From Chloroflexota bacterium (GTDB lineage: Bacteria > Chloroflexota > UBA6077 > FW602-bin22 > JACPRP01), in NCBI GenBank assembly GCA_023480885.1, contig JAMCWX010000010.1, positions 43,715 to 107,714 of the forward strand: a stretch of 64,000 bases of DNA. The letters are read 5' to 3'. The notes beneath the pieces were generated by a model. That model ran no database searches and had not been told where the DNA came from. It saw nothing but the letters and a program-made list of their open reading frames with translations. Shown here one piece after another: positions 17,933 to 26,940 of this stretch (within the stretch, counting starts at the first letter, position 1; every line of letters begins with the position of its first letter). The translations under genes were made by a program, and so were the position numbers.

Positions 17933-18988
17933 CTACAATTCGCCCCACAGGAATGCCACGATTTCGTCTGGTGAGCGCCCGTAGCGCTTACCCTCGAGAA
18001 TAGCCTTGAGATCGTGGATCTCGGCTTCTTTCAAGAACAGGAAAGCGAGGATCACCCCGATCTGGAAAGGGTAACCCGCCAGCGTCGCCTTCGCCCCGTG
18101 CCACAAGTATCGATTCAAGCCCACTTCAAGTTGCCAGATGTTCCCTGATTCCTTCGTCAGCGGCTGCAGCAACTGGCGATATGGGTCGGGAAGTTCCGCT
18201 ATCAGGCTGGAGAGATCAGGCGCGCTTCCGGCCCGATGGATCACCTCGTCGTCAATCTTGTAGCCATAGGGGAGCGTGTAGTTGAATATCTCCTCGGCCG
18301 AAAGATGGTAGATCGCCTTGTAACGCAACATCCAGTCCACGTTGATGACGTCGTATCGCATGCCCATCATACGCGTGGCGATTGCTCGGTCCGACGAGGG
18401 CAGCGCCTCCACTACGGACCATAGGTGGCGATAGTAGTAGAGGTCCAGGGCCACCTCCAGAGGGAAAAGCGATTGCTCGTGCTCATAACGGTCCAGGGCG
18501 CCTCGCAGGACCCTGGCGTAGTGGAGATTGCCAAGGCTATCGATCACGTCTGTGACACTTCGTGCCGCTAGCAGGTCATCCAGGCGCAGGCGGGAGAGAC
18601 GGCCGAGCGGAAGGAGATTGGGTCCGACTTCCTCGGCGCCAACACCAGTGACGACGCCACCCAGGATGGCCTTCAGGTTGTCTACCTCGCAACGGCGCAG
18701 CATCTCCACGACCAGGACGCGGGGTGGGCCGTCGAGGCTTCTGATCACGCGGTCATAAGCATTCACCAGGTTGCGTTCGAATGCCTTTTCCACAGGCAAG
18801 AGTCTGATCCCGTCAGTAGGCACGCCAGCGAGTTCTGTCCCGTAAGTCGTCGAATAGAGCTGCCGAAGCGCATCTTCGAGGCCGGGCGAAACTACGAGGC
18901 CGCGTTTCTGCCCGGGTGTCACTAGCTCCGAGATCATGGCCCTGACCCTGGCGTGTGGTTTGGCATAGCGTATCGCGTTGATATTCAT
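17933..18988 (-). CDS. atpC: V/A-type ATP synthase subunit C
   Basis: Socket subunit that links the central stalk to the c-ring. The 351-residue all-helical protein starts MNINAIRYAKPHARVRAM, and contains the family's repeated RCEVDNLKAIL and EAEIHDLKAILEGKRYG motifs near residues 110 and 330, which belong to the V-ATPase C/AC39 family. ATG 18988 is chosen; an in-frame TTG at 19000 overlaps the end of subunit H. It sits 8 bp after H and 2 bp before I. Confidence 0.94.
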   Translation of the reverse strand: MNINAIRYAKPHARVRAMISELVTPGQKRGLVVSPGLEDALRQLYSTTYGTELAGVPTDGIRLLPVEKAFERNLVNAYDRVIRSLDGPPRVLVVEMLRRCEVDNLKAILGGVVTGVGAEEVGPNLLPLGRLSRLRLDDLLAARSVTDVIDSLGNLHYARVLRGALDRYEHEQSLFPLEVALDLYYYRHLWSVVEALPSSDRAIATRMMGMRYDVINVDWMLRYKAIYHLSAEEIFNYTLPYGYKIDDEVIHRAGSAPDLSSLIAELPDPYRQLLQPLTKESGNIWQLEVGLNRYLWHGAKATLAGYPFQIGVILAFLFLKEAEIHDLKAILEGKRYGRSPDEIVAFLWGEL

Positions 18989-18996
18989 GCTGCACG

Positions 18997-19308
18997 TCAA
19001 GAATCGAGAACGCGTTTGACGACGAGTGCGGAGGCTTCCACCATCCTGGACGCAGTCAGCTCTTCAAGCCTCCTAGCTTTTTCATTGGCATCGGCGAGGA
19101 TTCGTTGCCTCACCTCCTCAGCAGCCTTGCGAGCGGTCGCCCTGGTCTGCTCCGCTTCTCTTGCCGCTTCCTGCTCCGCCTGCGCCTGTAGTTCTGCCGC
19201 CTCTGCTTGCGCCCGCGGAATTATCTCCTTGGATTTCCGCTCGGCTTCGGCGACGATGCCCTGTGCCTGTTCCTCGATGCTCAGCACCGATCGAAGGATA
19301 TCCTCCAA
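18997..19308 (-). CDS. atpH: V/A-type ATP synthase subunit H/G (peripheral stalk coiled coil)
   Basis: Small helical stalk protein that dimerises with subunit E. Nearly the whole 103 residues are one charged heptad-rich helix (EAERKSKEIIPRAQAEAAEL region) typical of AhaH/VatG. The frame can start at GTG 19317, but GGAGA is then almost touching it; the TTG at 19308 is 9 bp from that site and is preferred. This is the first gene of the ATPase operon. The 200-bp region before it, shared with divergent lgt, shows no clear minus-strand promoter to my eye. Confidence 0.88.
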   Translation of the reverse strand: MEDILRSVLSIEEQAQGIVAEAERKSKEIIPRAQAEAAELQAQAEQEAAREAEQTRATARKAAEEVRQRILADANEKARRLEELTASRMVEASALVVKRVLDS

Positions 19309-19444
19309 GAGGGTCACTCTCCAGTTTCAGAAATGGGGCAAAGTGAGCATTTGAGCAGATGAACGCAGATCTCCCTGTTGCTGTACGACTGCAATTCCTG
19401 TGCCACAGGTAGGCGAGCAGGTATGATCATCGATAGCATTGACC

Positions 19445-19474
19445 TTGACGAAGCAGCACGTGTTGCGCTAAAGT
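19445..19474 (+). promoter_or_regulatory. Sigma70-like promoter for lgt
   Basis: TTGACG (19445-19450) and TAAAGT (19469-19474) are separated by 18 bp, 38 bp before the lgt start codon. A plausible housekeeping promoter in the divergent region between lgt and the V-ATPase operon. Confidence 0.5.
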
Positions 19475-19511
19475 TTACGGGTACGTCGATTAAACTGAGA
19501 GGACGGCAATT

Positions 19512-20342
19512 ATGACTGGCGGACTGCTGCTCAGCATAGCCATTAACATCGATCCAATTCTATTACAACTCGGCCCATTTGCCGTGCGCTGGTACGGCTT
19601 GATGTACGTCGTGGGCATCCTTGCAGGTCTGTTTGTAGCCTTGCCCTATGCCAGGCAGAGGGGGCTGGACGAAGAGAAGGTCTGGTCGTTGTTCTGGCCG
19701 GCTGCGATCGCCGCGCTGGTCGGCGCTCGGCTTTACTACGTCGTGCAGTCCGATTTTGGGGCCTACCTTGCCCAGCCGTGGCGCATCTTTGCCTTCTGGG
19801 AAGGCGGCATGGCCTTCTACGGCGCGGTTGTGGGTGCCGCGGCTGCGCTCGCGGTGGGTTGCCAGCGTCAAAAGATTTCATTCTGGACGCTAGTCGATGC
19901 CGCCGCTCTTTTCGCCGTCGTCGGCCAGGGCTTTGGCCGTATAGGCAACATCGTCAATGGCGATATCGTGGGGTATCCGACCGATTTGCCCTGGGGGGTA
20001 GTCTATCTTCATCCTCGCTCGTTTGTGGCCGACCACACGGTGGCCTATCAGCCGGCGGCCTTCTACGAGCTGCTTTTCAACATATGCTTCTTCGCTATCC
20101 TGTGGTCGCTGCGCTTCCGCTTCCGCCGTCCCGGCATGCTCTTCGCCACATATCTCATCATCTATTCGATTGGCCAGTTCGCCATCTTCTTCTTGCGCGA
20201 CAACGAGGTGCTGTTCTGGGGGCTAAAGAATGCTCAACTGACGGCGCTGGTCGTGCTCGCGGTGGCAGCGCCGCTCTGGTGGTGGCTGAGAGGCAGAGGG
20301 GAAAGTGAGATGGCTCCCGCCGAGGGCGCGCCCACGACATAG
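19512..20342 (+). CDS. lgt: Prolipoprotein diacylglyceryl transferase Lgt
   Basis: Membrane enzyme that moves diacylglycerol from phosphatidylglycerol to the lipobox cysteine of prolipoproteins, the first step of lipoprotein maturation. The 276-residue protein has about seven membrane helices; the N-terminus keeps FAVRWYGLMYVVG, and the family signature GRIGNIVNGD with the following YPTDLPWG is intact near residue 142. GAGGAC precedes ATG 19512. Its substrates in this window include PstS, the SsuA-like protein and two branched-chain-type binding proteins, all with clear lipoboxes. It stands alone, divergent from the V-ATPase operon. Confidence 0.96.
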   Translation: MTGGLLLSIAINIDPILLQLGPFAVRWYGLMYVVGILAGLFVALPYARQRGLDEEKVWSLFWPAAIAALVGARLYYVVQSDFGAYLAQPWRIFAFWEGGMAFYGAVVGAAAALAVGCQRQKISFWTLVDAAALFAVVGQGFGRIGNIVNGDIVGYPTDLPWGVVYLHPRSFVADHTVAYQPAAFYELLFNICFFAILWSLRFRFRRPGMLFATYLIIYSIGQFAIFFLRDNEVLFWGLKNAQLTALVVLAVAAPLWWWLRGRGESEMAPAEGAPTT

Positions 20343-20416
20343 CCTAGGCCCCACACATTGCTCCATATTTGTCGGTTTGGAACAACCATAGGGCCTGCAA
20401 TGGCAGGCTGCCAGCA

Positions 20417-20445
20417 TTGACTTCTCACTCGCCCTATGCTATTGT
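20417..20445 (+). promoter_or_regulatory. Sigma70-like promoter before the amidohydrolase gene
   Basis: TTGACT (20417-20422) and TATTGT (20440-20445) are 17 bp apart with a TGC just before the -10 (extended -10). The leader to the start codon at 20588 would be about 135 nt. I saw no other element in the 240-bp gap after lgt. Confidence 0.55.
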
Positions 20446-20587
20446 TCGCAACGTGGAGCACCCCCACTCGATCTTAGTATTTCTATTGCACGATAAAACT
20501 GCACGCTCGACACGTAGCTACCCCCGGGACACCTTTCGCGCCGATTATTTTGACATAACTACGAATCTGCCTGGAAGGAAAGACTAG

Positions 20588-21571
20588 ATGAAGATCGATC
20601 TGCACACACATTTCTATCCGCCGAAGTACTTCGAGTTCCTGGAGGAGCACAACACAAAATACGAGATGACGAAGGACGCCACGGGGAAGAAGATCCTCAA
20701 GCACAAGGGCGCCCGTTTTCTGACCATCACGCCGGAAATGACCAGTCCTGAGAATCGCCTAAAGCAGATGGATGAGGTCGGCGTCGACGTACAGGTGCTT
20801 TCTCTCTCCGTCCCAAACGTCTATTTCTCCGACGACGACAACAACCTGTACCTGGCGCGGGAAACCAACGATTACCTGGCGGCGCTGCGCGACAGGTATC
20901 CGAAGCGATTCTGGTGTCTGGCGAGCGTGCCTTTGGGCAACGTGGAGCACGCGCTGCGAGAGCTGGACCGCGCGATCAACCAGCTCGGCATGAACGGGGT
21001 GATCGTCGGCTCGAACATCGACGGAAGGCCCCTGAACTCGCCGGAGTTCGAGCCCTTCTGGGCCGCGTGCAACAGGATGAAGCTCACGGTCACGATGCAC
21101 CCGATGCCGCCGCTTGGCTCGGAGCTAATGTTCGAGTACGGCCTGGCGCCGATGGTCGGCTTTATCTTCGACAGCACGCTGGCCGCGGCCCGCATGGCTT
21201 ACGACGGCATCTTCGAGCGCTATCCTGATATGAAGCTGGTGCTGCCCCACCTCGGCGGCGCCATCCCATACATCGTCGAGAGGCTCGACAATGGCTTCCG
21301 CGCCATACCCGACTGCCGCGAGAGGATTTCCAGGCTGCCCAGCGAGTATCTGAAGAACGTTTACTATGACACCGTATCGTTCCACGCGCCGGCCTTGATG
21401 TGCGCCTATCACACCGTCGGAGTTGACCGCATCGTCATGGGCAGCGACTACCCGCACATCATCGGACATATCGATAGAGCGGTAACGAGCATCGAGGAAC
21501 TCGACATTCCCGACGAGGACAAGGAGAAGATCTTCAGCGGCAACGCCCTGAAGATGCTGACAAACCTGTAG
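20588..21571 (+). CDS. ACMSD-like metal-dependent amidohydrolase/decarboxylase
   Basis: Predicted zinc-dependent TIM-barrel enzyme of the aminocarboxymuconate-semialdehyde decarboxylase branch (COG2159-type), 327 residues. Metal ligands are seen in IDLHTHFYPP (HxH at the N-terminus), TMHPMPP near residue 160, LPHLGGAIPY near 221 and GSDYPH near 286. Family members decarboxylate non-oxidatively or hydrolyse aromatic-derived acids; the actual substrate is unknown. GGAAGGAAAG precedes ATG 20588. It lies upstream of an ssu-like importer but that operon has its own promoter, so a functional link is only suggestive. Confidence 0.86.
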   Translation: MKIDLHTHFYPPKYFEFLEEHNTKYEMTKDATGKKILKHKGARFLTITPEMTSPENRLKQMDEVGVDVQVLSLSVPNVYFSDDDNNLYLARETNDYLAALRDRYPKRFWCLASVPLGNVEHALRELDRAINQLGMNGVIVGSNIDGRPLNSPEFEPFWAACNRMKLTVTMHPMPPLGSELMFEYGLAPMVGFIFDSTLAAARMAYDGIFERYPDMKLVLPHLGGAIPYIVERLDNGFRAIPDCRERISRLPSEYLKNVYYDTVSFHAPALMCAYHTVGVDRIVMGSDYPHIIGHIDRAVTSIEELDIPDEDKEKIFSGNALKMLTNL

Positions 21572-21648
21572 CAAAGCCGCCGCGCCTGGCAGCGATGCTT
21601 CGTCGGCAGGCGCGGCATTCCCGCAGCCCAGCGCAGCAGCCCAACGAC

Positions 21649-21677
21649 TTGACTTTGCCGACGAAAACGCCTAAGAT
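21649..21677 (+). promoter_or_regulatory. Sigma70-like promoter of the ssu-like ABC operon
   Basis: TTGACT (21649-21654) and TAAGAT (21672-21677) with a 17-bp spacer lie 112 bp before the ATP-binding protein gene. No operator could be assigned. Confidence 0.5.
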
Positions 21678-21788
21678 GATAGCCGCTTGGATTGGAAGCG
21701 CCTGCTTAACTTCCAACATCACACCTGAGCGCGAACCGGTAAGATATTGGGGTTCCGGCCGCAGGTATTTCCCATAGAGCCTCGTTCA

Positions 21789-22607
21789 ATGAGGAGATTG
21801 GGGGTTGATATCTTGCCCGACACGCACATCGACCTCGAAGAAGTCAGCGTGGCGTTCGCCTCAAAGGCGGGCGAAACCCTGGCATTGGAGAATGTATCCT
21901 TCGCCGTTCAGGAGGGAGAGTTCGTCTCAATCGTCGGGCCAAGCGGCTGCGGGAAATCGACCATCCTAAACGTCATTGCAGGGCTGGCGGATACGCTCAG
22001 CGGAAGGGTATCGATAAAGGGCAAGGCCACGAACGGTATCCCAAAGGATATTGGCTACGTCTTTCAAAGTGATCTCCTCCTGCCCTGGCGTACCGTTTTC
22101 GACAACGTCGCCCTCGCCCTGAAACTCCGTGGTTATCGGACGGAGAAGATGGGGCCGGCTGTCGAAGACTGGCTGACACGAGTAGGTCTAGCCGGTTTTC
22201 GCAACCATTATCCGCATCAGCTCTCCGGGGGTATGCGTAAGCGTGTAGCTTTGGCTCAAACCCTCGTCTATAACCCTGAGCTCATCCTTATGGATGAGCC
22301 CTTCTCTGCTCTGGATGTTCAGACGCGCAATATGATGGAAAACGAGCTTCTCGATCTATGGTCCGGGCTCCGCAAGACCGTTTTGTTCGTCACACACGAT
22401 CTGGAGGAGGCCGTGTCGCTATCCGACCGTATCATCCTTTTGACTGCCCGCCCGGGGCGCGTGAAGGCATCCTACATCATCGATTTGCCGAGACCAAGGA
22501 ATGTCACCGAGGTGCGATTCAATGTCAGGTTTCGCGAGCTCATCGAGCAAATCTGGCAAGATCTGAAGACTGAGGTTACCGTAGCTTATGCTGCGTCAAG
22601 ACAGTAG
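21789..22607 (+). CDS. Nitrate/sulfonate/taurine-type ABC transporter ATP-binding protein
   Basis: ATPase of an SsuB/TauB-like importer, with Walker A (GPSGCGKST), Q-loop (GYVFQSDLLLPW, typical of the subfamily), signature LSGGMRKRVALAQ and Walker B (LILMDEPFSALD), followed by the switch histidine (VTHDLEEA). The first ATG in a sensible context is 21789 (272 residues); a TTG at 21813 preceded by GGGGGT is an equally plausible start and would trim eight residues. It overlaps the permease gene by 20 bp. Substrate cannot be told; family members bring in sulfonates, nitrate, pyrimidine precursors or other small organics. Confidence 0.9.
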   Translation: MRRLGVDILPDTHIDLEEVSVAFASKAGETLALENVSFAVQEGEFVSIVGPSGCGKSTILNVIAGLADTLSGRVSIKGKATNGIPKDIGYVFQSDLLLPWRTVFDNVALALKLRGYRTEKMGPAVEDWLTRVGLAGFRNHYPHQLSGGMRKRVALAQTLVYNPELILMDEPFSALDVQTRNMMENELLDLWSGLRKTVLFVTHDLEEAVSLSDRIILLTARPGRVKASYIIDLPRPRNVTEVRFNVRFRELIEQIWQDLKTEVTVAYAASRQ

Positions 22608-23403
22608 CGCGGGATCGCCGAAGGCGGCGAACAGGCTGAAGAATAGCCCGAGTCCATTGCTTGTGATGGCCCTGCGCATTGGCGCTCTCATCGTTTTTGT
22701 AGGATCGTGGGAGACGGCTTCATCTCTCAAGTGGATCAATCCCTTCTTTGTCAGCCGACCCTCCGATATCATTTTTCGCGCCTACACCTGGCTATCTTCG
22801 GGCTATGTCCTCTCCCACACAGCTATCACCATTGTCGAGACGTTCTTCGCCTTCGTCTTGGGGGCGCTGCTAGGCGCTATCCTGGCTTTCCTTCTCTATC
22901 GCAGCAGCATTGTCGATCAGGCATTGATGCCATACTTGATGATCTTGAATGCCATGCCGCGGATCATCTTCGCGCCCATTTTCATCCTCTGGTTCGGCCT
23001 GGGTCTAACCTCGAAGGTCGTACTGGGCATCAGTATCGTGATCTTTATCGTGTTCTTCAGCATCTATACTGGATTGAAGGAGGTCGATCAGAATCTAATC
23101 AACAAGGTTCGGCTTATGGGTGGGAGTGAGAAAGACGTGCTTCTCGAGGTTCTCATACCGTCGGCCCTTTCGTGGCTCTTCAGCAGTCTCAAAACCAGTG
23201 TAGGCTTCGCCCTCGTCGGGGCAATCGTCGGCGAGTATATGGGCTCGGCGAACGGACTTGGACACATTATCGCATTCGCCGAGGGTATGTTCGACGCAAC
23301 CGGGGTTTTCGCCGGTCTGTTTATTCTCTCCTTCGTCGTCATCGCTATCAACTGGTGCATGGAGCGTGTAGAGAACCATTTCACCGCCTGGCGAATGGGC
23401 TAA
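22588..23403 (+). CDS. Nitrate/sulfonate/taurine-type ABC transporter permease
   Basis: Membrane component of the SsuC/TauC type, 271 residues with six predicted membrane segments. The EAA loop region is present around residue 170 (INKVRLMGGSEKDVLLEVLIPSA in part) and so is the family's PRIIFAPIFILWFGLG segment near residue 127. The gene starts inside the end of the ATP-binding gene and is followed 67 bp later by the substrate-binding protein gene. All three make a complete importer. Confidence 0.93.
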   Translation: MLRQDSSAGSPKAANRLKNSPSPLLVMALRIGALIVFVGSWETASSLKWINPFFVSRPSDIIFRAYTWLSSGYVLSHTAITIVETFFAFVLGALLGAILAFLLYRSSIVDQALMPYLMILNAMPRIIFAPIFILWFGLGLTSKVVLGISIVIFIVFFSIYTGLKEVDQNLINKVRLMGGSEKDVLLEVLIPSALSWLFSSLKTSVGFALVGAIVGEYMGSANGLGHIIAFAEGMFDATGVFAGLFILSFVVIAINWCMERVENHFTAWRMG

Positions 23404-23470
23404 GACAGCGAGTGAATCGGAACGAAAGACGGACTGGGCAATCACTAGATAAGCTTCAAGGAGGTTTGAA

Positions 23471-24496
23471 ATGAAGTTTCTTGGGACTATCGTCATTGCA
23501 GTGCTGGTTTTCGCCCTCCTGGCCTCTGGCTGCACTCCTGCCGCTCAACCGACAGGTCAAGGTGCGAAGGAGAAGACGACAATGGCTGTGGGTGGTGTTG
23601 GCGCCCTGTTGTACATCCAAGCGACGCTGGCAAAGCAGTTGGGCTACTTCGATCAGGAGGGACTCGATGTCGAGGTCTCGGACTTTAAAGGTGGGGCCGA
23701 GTCGGCCCAGGCATTGATCGGAGGCTCGTCCGAGTTCGCTTCGATGTCCGTGGAGCACATCATCAAAGCAAAGCCGAAGGGCGTCGATCTTACCCTGTTG
23801 GCACTCTACACGCGCTATCCAGCTATGACCTTGATAGTCGGTGATAAATACAAGGACCAGATCAAGGGCGTCGCCGACCTGAAGGGCAAGAAGGTGGGCG
23901 TCACCAGTCTGGGATCAGGCACGCACATGGCTCTGAACGCAATACTCGCCAAGAATGGGTTGCCGACGAACGCGGTGGAACTGGTCGGCGTAGGTTCGAC
24001 CACCATGCCCCCTGCGCTTGAACAAGGCTCGATCGTGGCCGCGATGAATGCTGATCCATTCGTCACAAAGTTGCTCCTGGCCAAGAAAGCCTACGTGCTA
24101 GTTGATTTGACGACCAAGAAGGACACTGAGGCCGTATATGGCTCCGATTATCCTTTCACTGGCCTGGCAACCCGTGCCGAGGTTGTGAAGAACAAGCCTC
24201 AACTGGTGCAAAAGATGACCAGCGCGATTGTGAAAACGAACAAGTGGATCGCCGAGCACAGTGCAAAGGAAATCGCCGACAAGATGCCGCCGGAGTTCAA
24301 GCCGGATGAGCAGGTATACATAGCTTCCCTTGAACATACTAAGGAAGCGTTGTCACCTGACGGCAAGGTAAATCCAAAAGCCATCGAGACGGTCATCAAG
24401 TCGTTGCAGGAGGTCAACACGATCCCGGCAGACGCGAAGATCGATCCTGCCTCGATCTACGATATGAGCTTTGCAGAGAAGGCGTTGAAAAAGTAA
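23471..24496 (+). CDS. NMT1/SsuA-like ABC substrate-binding lipoprotein
   Basis: Binding protein of the ssu-like importer, 341 residues. It has a lipoprotein signal with lipobox LLASGC, then the NMT1/periplasmic binding fold: GALLYIQATLAKQLGYFDQEGL, the VGDKYKDQIKGVADLKGKKVGV segment near residue 125 (shortened here), and SLGSGTHMALNAIL. AAGGAGGT gives a near-ideal ribosome site before ATG 23471, stronger than those of the other two genes, consistent with high expression of the binding protein. Ligand not predictable by eye. Confidence 0.92.
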   Translation: MKFLGTIVIAVLVFALLASGCTPAAQPTGQGAKEKTTMAVGGVGALLYIQATLAKQLGYFDQEGLDVEVSDFKGGAESAQALIGGSSEFASMSVEHIIKAKPKGVDLTLLALYTRYPAMTLIVGDKYKDQIKGVADLKGKKVGVTSLGSGTHMALNAILAKNGLPTNAVELVGVGSTTMPPALEQGSIVAAMNADPFVTKLLLAKKAYVLVDLTTKKDTEAVYGSDYPFTGLATRAEVVKNKPQLVQKMTSAIVKTNKWIAEHSAKEIADKMPPEFKPDEQVYIASLEHTKEALSPDGKVNPKAIETVIKSLQEVNTIPADAKIDPASIYDMSFAEKALKK

Positions 24497-24516
24497 CTAT
24501 CCGAGCCCAGGTTGGT

Positions 24517-24546
24517 CGCAAAGAACTCTTCATAATCCTCTTTGCG
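24517..24546. terminator. Hairpin between convergent ssuA-like and acyl-CoA ligase genes
   Basis: CGCAAAGA (24517-24524) and TCTTTGCG (24539-24546) form a perfect 8-bp stem with a 14-nt loop, followed by another CTCTTTGCGG copy at 24548-24557. It can stop transcription from both sides; the repeated CTTTGCG unit also looks like a dispersed intergenic repeat. Confidence 0.5.
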
Positions 24547-24573
24547 CTCTTTGCGGTTAAGCGTATTCTCGTA

Positions 24574-26193
24574 CTAGACTGGCGCGAACTTGCGGCGCTC
24601 TTCGGCGCGCAGTTCCCGGCGCAGCAGCTTGCCGACTTTGGACTTGGGCAGCATGTCGCGGAACTCGATGTACTGGGGGACCTCGTATGAGGCCAGGCGC
24701 TGGCGACACCAGGTGGCGAGGTCGTAGGCGGTGACGCCTTTGACATCCTCCTTGAGCACCACGAAGGCTTTGATTCTCTCTCCCACCGCTGGATCGGCGA
24801 TGCCCACGGCGCAGGCGGCAATGACGGCGGGATGCTCCTGCAACACGGCCTCTATCTTCGATGCGGCCACGCGATAACCTTTATGCTTGATGATGTCCAC
24901 GGAGCGATCCATGAAATACAGCCAACCCTCTTTGTCGATGCGCACTATGTCGCCGGTTCGGTACCAGCGCTGGCCGTCAATATCCACGAAATGCCTGGCC
25001 GTCTCCTCTGGTTTGTTCCAATAGGCGGTGACCATGTGATCGGAGGATACTAGCAACTCGCCTGATCCTCCTTCGGCCACAGGCTCCAGGGTATCAGGAT
25101 CGACCAGCAGCGCTCTGCGAATGGAAAGAATCTTGCCGCCAGTGCCCTCTGGGGACTGCTCGCCGGGTGGCGTCAGCGCTACGCCGCCACAGGTCTCCGT
25201 GGCGCCATAACCCTGGCTGATGGGCTTGCCGAACTTCTTGAGCCAGCGGTTGGCGACCTCTCCCGGCAGCGCATCGCCGCCGGAGAAGTTGTACTCTAAA
25301 GATCTAAGGTTGTACTGATCCAGACGGTCGTGCTCCAGTATCATCCTGTAAAGCGTGGGAGTGCCGAAGAAGCTCTTGGCCTTGTACCTCTGGATATGTT
25401 CGAAGATGGCGTCGAGGTTCATCTTGGGCAGCAGTATCAGCGTATCGCCGGTGAACAAGGCGCCAAAGCCCACGGCCTGTCCCAGGATATGGTACAGTGG
25501 CGCTCCCTGGATCACGACGTCAGTTCCCGGCGGTATAAGTTTGGAACTGGAACGCCGCTGCTCCAGAACGCTTTCCAGAAGCAGCACGCTGGAAATGGGC
25601 ACGCCCTTGGGGAAGCCGGTAGTGCCTCCTGTGTAAAGCATTTCGGCCATATCTTCGGGCGCGGCGTGGACGGGCGGAAGAGCAGGGGCGCTCTCCTTCA
25701 GTAGACTGGGAAAGGCGTAGACATTCTCGCCCAGGCTGAATTTGCCCTCGGGTATTCTGTTGTAAAGCTTGCCAACCGTCTTTTTCCACCAGGGCAGGGC
25801 ATCAGCGATGCTGGTAACGACGACTCTTTTCAGACTGGTCTCGGCCAGCACCTTGCTGACGTAGCCGAAGTTGGTGTCCATGCAGAAGATTGTCTCGGCG
25901 CCGCTATCGTTGGCGATGTACTGGAGATCTTTGGGACCGTAGAAATGGGTGACCGGCACGGCCACGGCGCCCATCCTTTGCAGGGCCAGCCAGACGACGA
26001 TCCACTGCGGACAGTGAGGTAGAAAGATTATGGCCTTGTCCTTCGGCCGGACCCCGTGCTTGTGCAGCGCTCTGGACAGCTTCTCGACGACGTCGTCTAA
26101 GTGAGCGTAGGTGTACTTTTCCCCCAGGAAAATCAGCACTGGTTTATTGGGGTACTTTCGAACCGCTGCTTTGAAGGTTTCATCTATAATCAT
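24574..26193 (-). CDS. AMP-dependent acyl-CoA synthetase/ligase
   Basis: Activates a carboxylic acid to its CoA thioester via an acyl-adenylate. The 539-residue protein has the ANL core motifs: P-loop MLYTGGTTGFPKGVP, the GYGATETCGG motif near residue 325, YRTGDIVRIDKEGWLYFMDR, and the C-terminal catalytic lysine region SKVGKLLRREL. Length and motifs fit medium/long-chain fatty acid or aromatic acid ligases. It is the last gene of an operon with a branched-chain-type ABC importer (3 bp after livF), which suggests that the transporter brings in an acid that this enzyme then traps as CoA ester. Confidence 0.93.
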   Translation of the reverse strand: MIIDETFKAAVRKYPNKPVLIFLGEKYTYAHLDDVVEKLSRALHKHGVRPKDKAIIFLPHCPQWIVVWLALQRMGAVAVPVTHFYGPKDLQYIANDSGAETIFCMDTNFGYVSKVLAETSLKRVVVTSIADALPWWKKTVGKLYNRIPEGKFSLGENVYAFPSLLKESAPALPPVHAAPEDMAEMLYTGGTTGFPKGVPISSVLLLESVLEQRRSSSKLIPPGTDVVIQGAPLYHILGQAVGFGALFTGDTLILLPKMNLDAIFEHIQRYKAKSFFGTPTLYRMILEHDRLDQYNLRSLEYNFSGGDALPGEVANRWLKKFGKPISQGYGATETCGGVALTPPGEQSPEGTGGKILSIRRALLVDPDTLEPVAEGGSGELLVSSDHMVTAYWNKPEETARHFVDIDGQRWYRTGDIVRIDKEGWLYFMDRSVDIIKHKGYRVAASKIEAVLQEHPAVIAACAVGIADPAVGERIKAFVVLKEDVKGVTAYDLATWCRQRLASYEVPQYIEFRDMLPKSKVGKLLRRELRAEERRKFAPV

Positions 26194-26196
26194 AGT

Positions 26197-26940
26197 TCAC
26201 ATCCCAAAATAGGCGGCTTTGGCTTCGGGGTTGTCCATCAGTTCCTGTCCCGTGCCGCTTACCACCAGGGTGCCGTTCTCGATTACGTAGCCTCGATCGA
26301 TTATGGGCATGACGGGCCGGGCGTATTGTTCGGAAAGCAGAATGGTGACGCCCTGTTGCCTGATCTTTTTGACGGCTCGAACCACTTCTTTTTGCATTAG
26401 CGGACTGAGGCCCAGAAGAGGCTCGTCCATCAGCAACAGTTTCGGTCGCGCCATCAGGGCCATGCCCACCGCCACCATCTCCTGTTCGCCGCCACTCAAC
26501 ATCCCAGCCTTCTTGTTCTTCAGGCGCAACAGCGGCGGAAAAAGGTCATAGACGAACTGCAGGCTCTCTTTGATCTCGCTACCGCTGCGCATGTAGCCGC
26601 CTAATCGCAGATTCTCTTCCACAGTATTGTCACGGAAGACTGGATGTCTTTCGCGGCAGAGGATGATACCCTTTTCGACTCGGTCGCTGGGCTTGCTGAG
26701 GGAGATCTCTTCACCCTGAAACCTGATGCTGCCTGTGATGGTGATCCTTTCGCCACCCTTGCGCTGCTCTCGGCGCTTGAGATGCAGGGTCAGGCCGGCG
26801 ATGGTGTTAAACAACGTGGTCTTGCCGGCGCTGTTGGAGCCGAATACGCCCACGATCTCCCCTTGTTGAACGTCGATGTTCAAGTCGTTCAGCGCCAGAG
26901 CGTTTTCATAGAAAACCGATACGCTGTTAATCTCAAGCAT
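26197..26940 (-). CDS. Branched-chain-type ABC transporter ATP-binding protein LivF
   Basis: Second ATPase of a HAAT-family importer, 247 residues. Walker A is GSNSAGKTT, signature LSGGEQEMVAVGMALM and Walker B LLLMDEPLLGLSP. Residues around 70-80 (LHLKRREQRKGGERI) form a small basic insert not usual in LivF. ATG 26938-26940 is the natural start (MLEINSVSVFYENAL); the open frame continues upstream only through livG. It overlaps livG by 8 bp and is followed by the ligase gene. Confidence 0.92.
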   Translation of the reverse strand: MLEINSVSVFYENALALNDLNIDVQQGEIVGVFGSNSAGKTTLFNTIAGLTLHLKRREQRKGGERITITGSIRFQGEEISLSKPSDRVEKGIILCRERHPVFRDNTVEENLRLGGYMRSGSEIKESLQFVYDLFPPLLRLKNKKAGMLSGGEQEMVAVGMALMARPKLLLMDEPLLGLSPLMQKEVVRAVKKIRQQGVTILLSEQYARPVMPIIDRGYVIENGTLVVSGTGQELMDNPEAKAAYFGM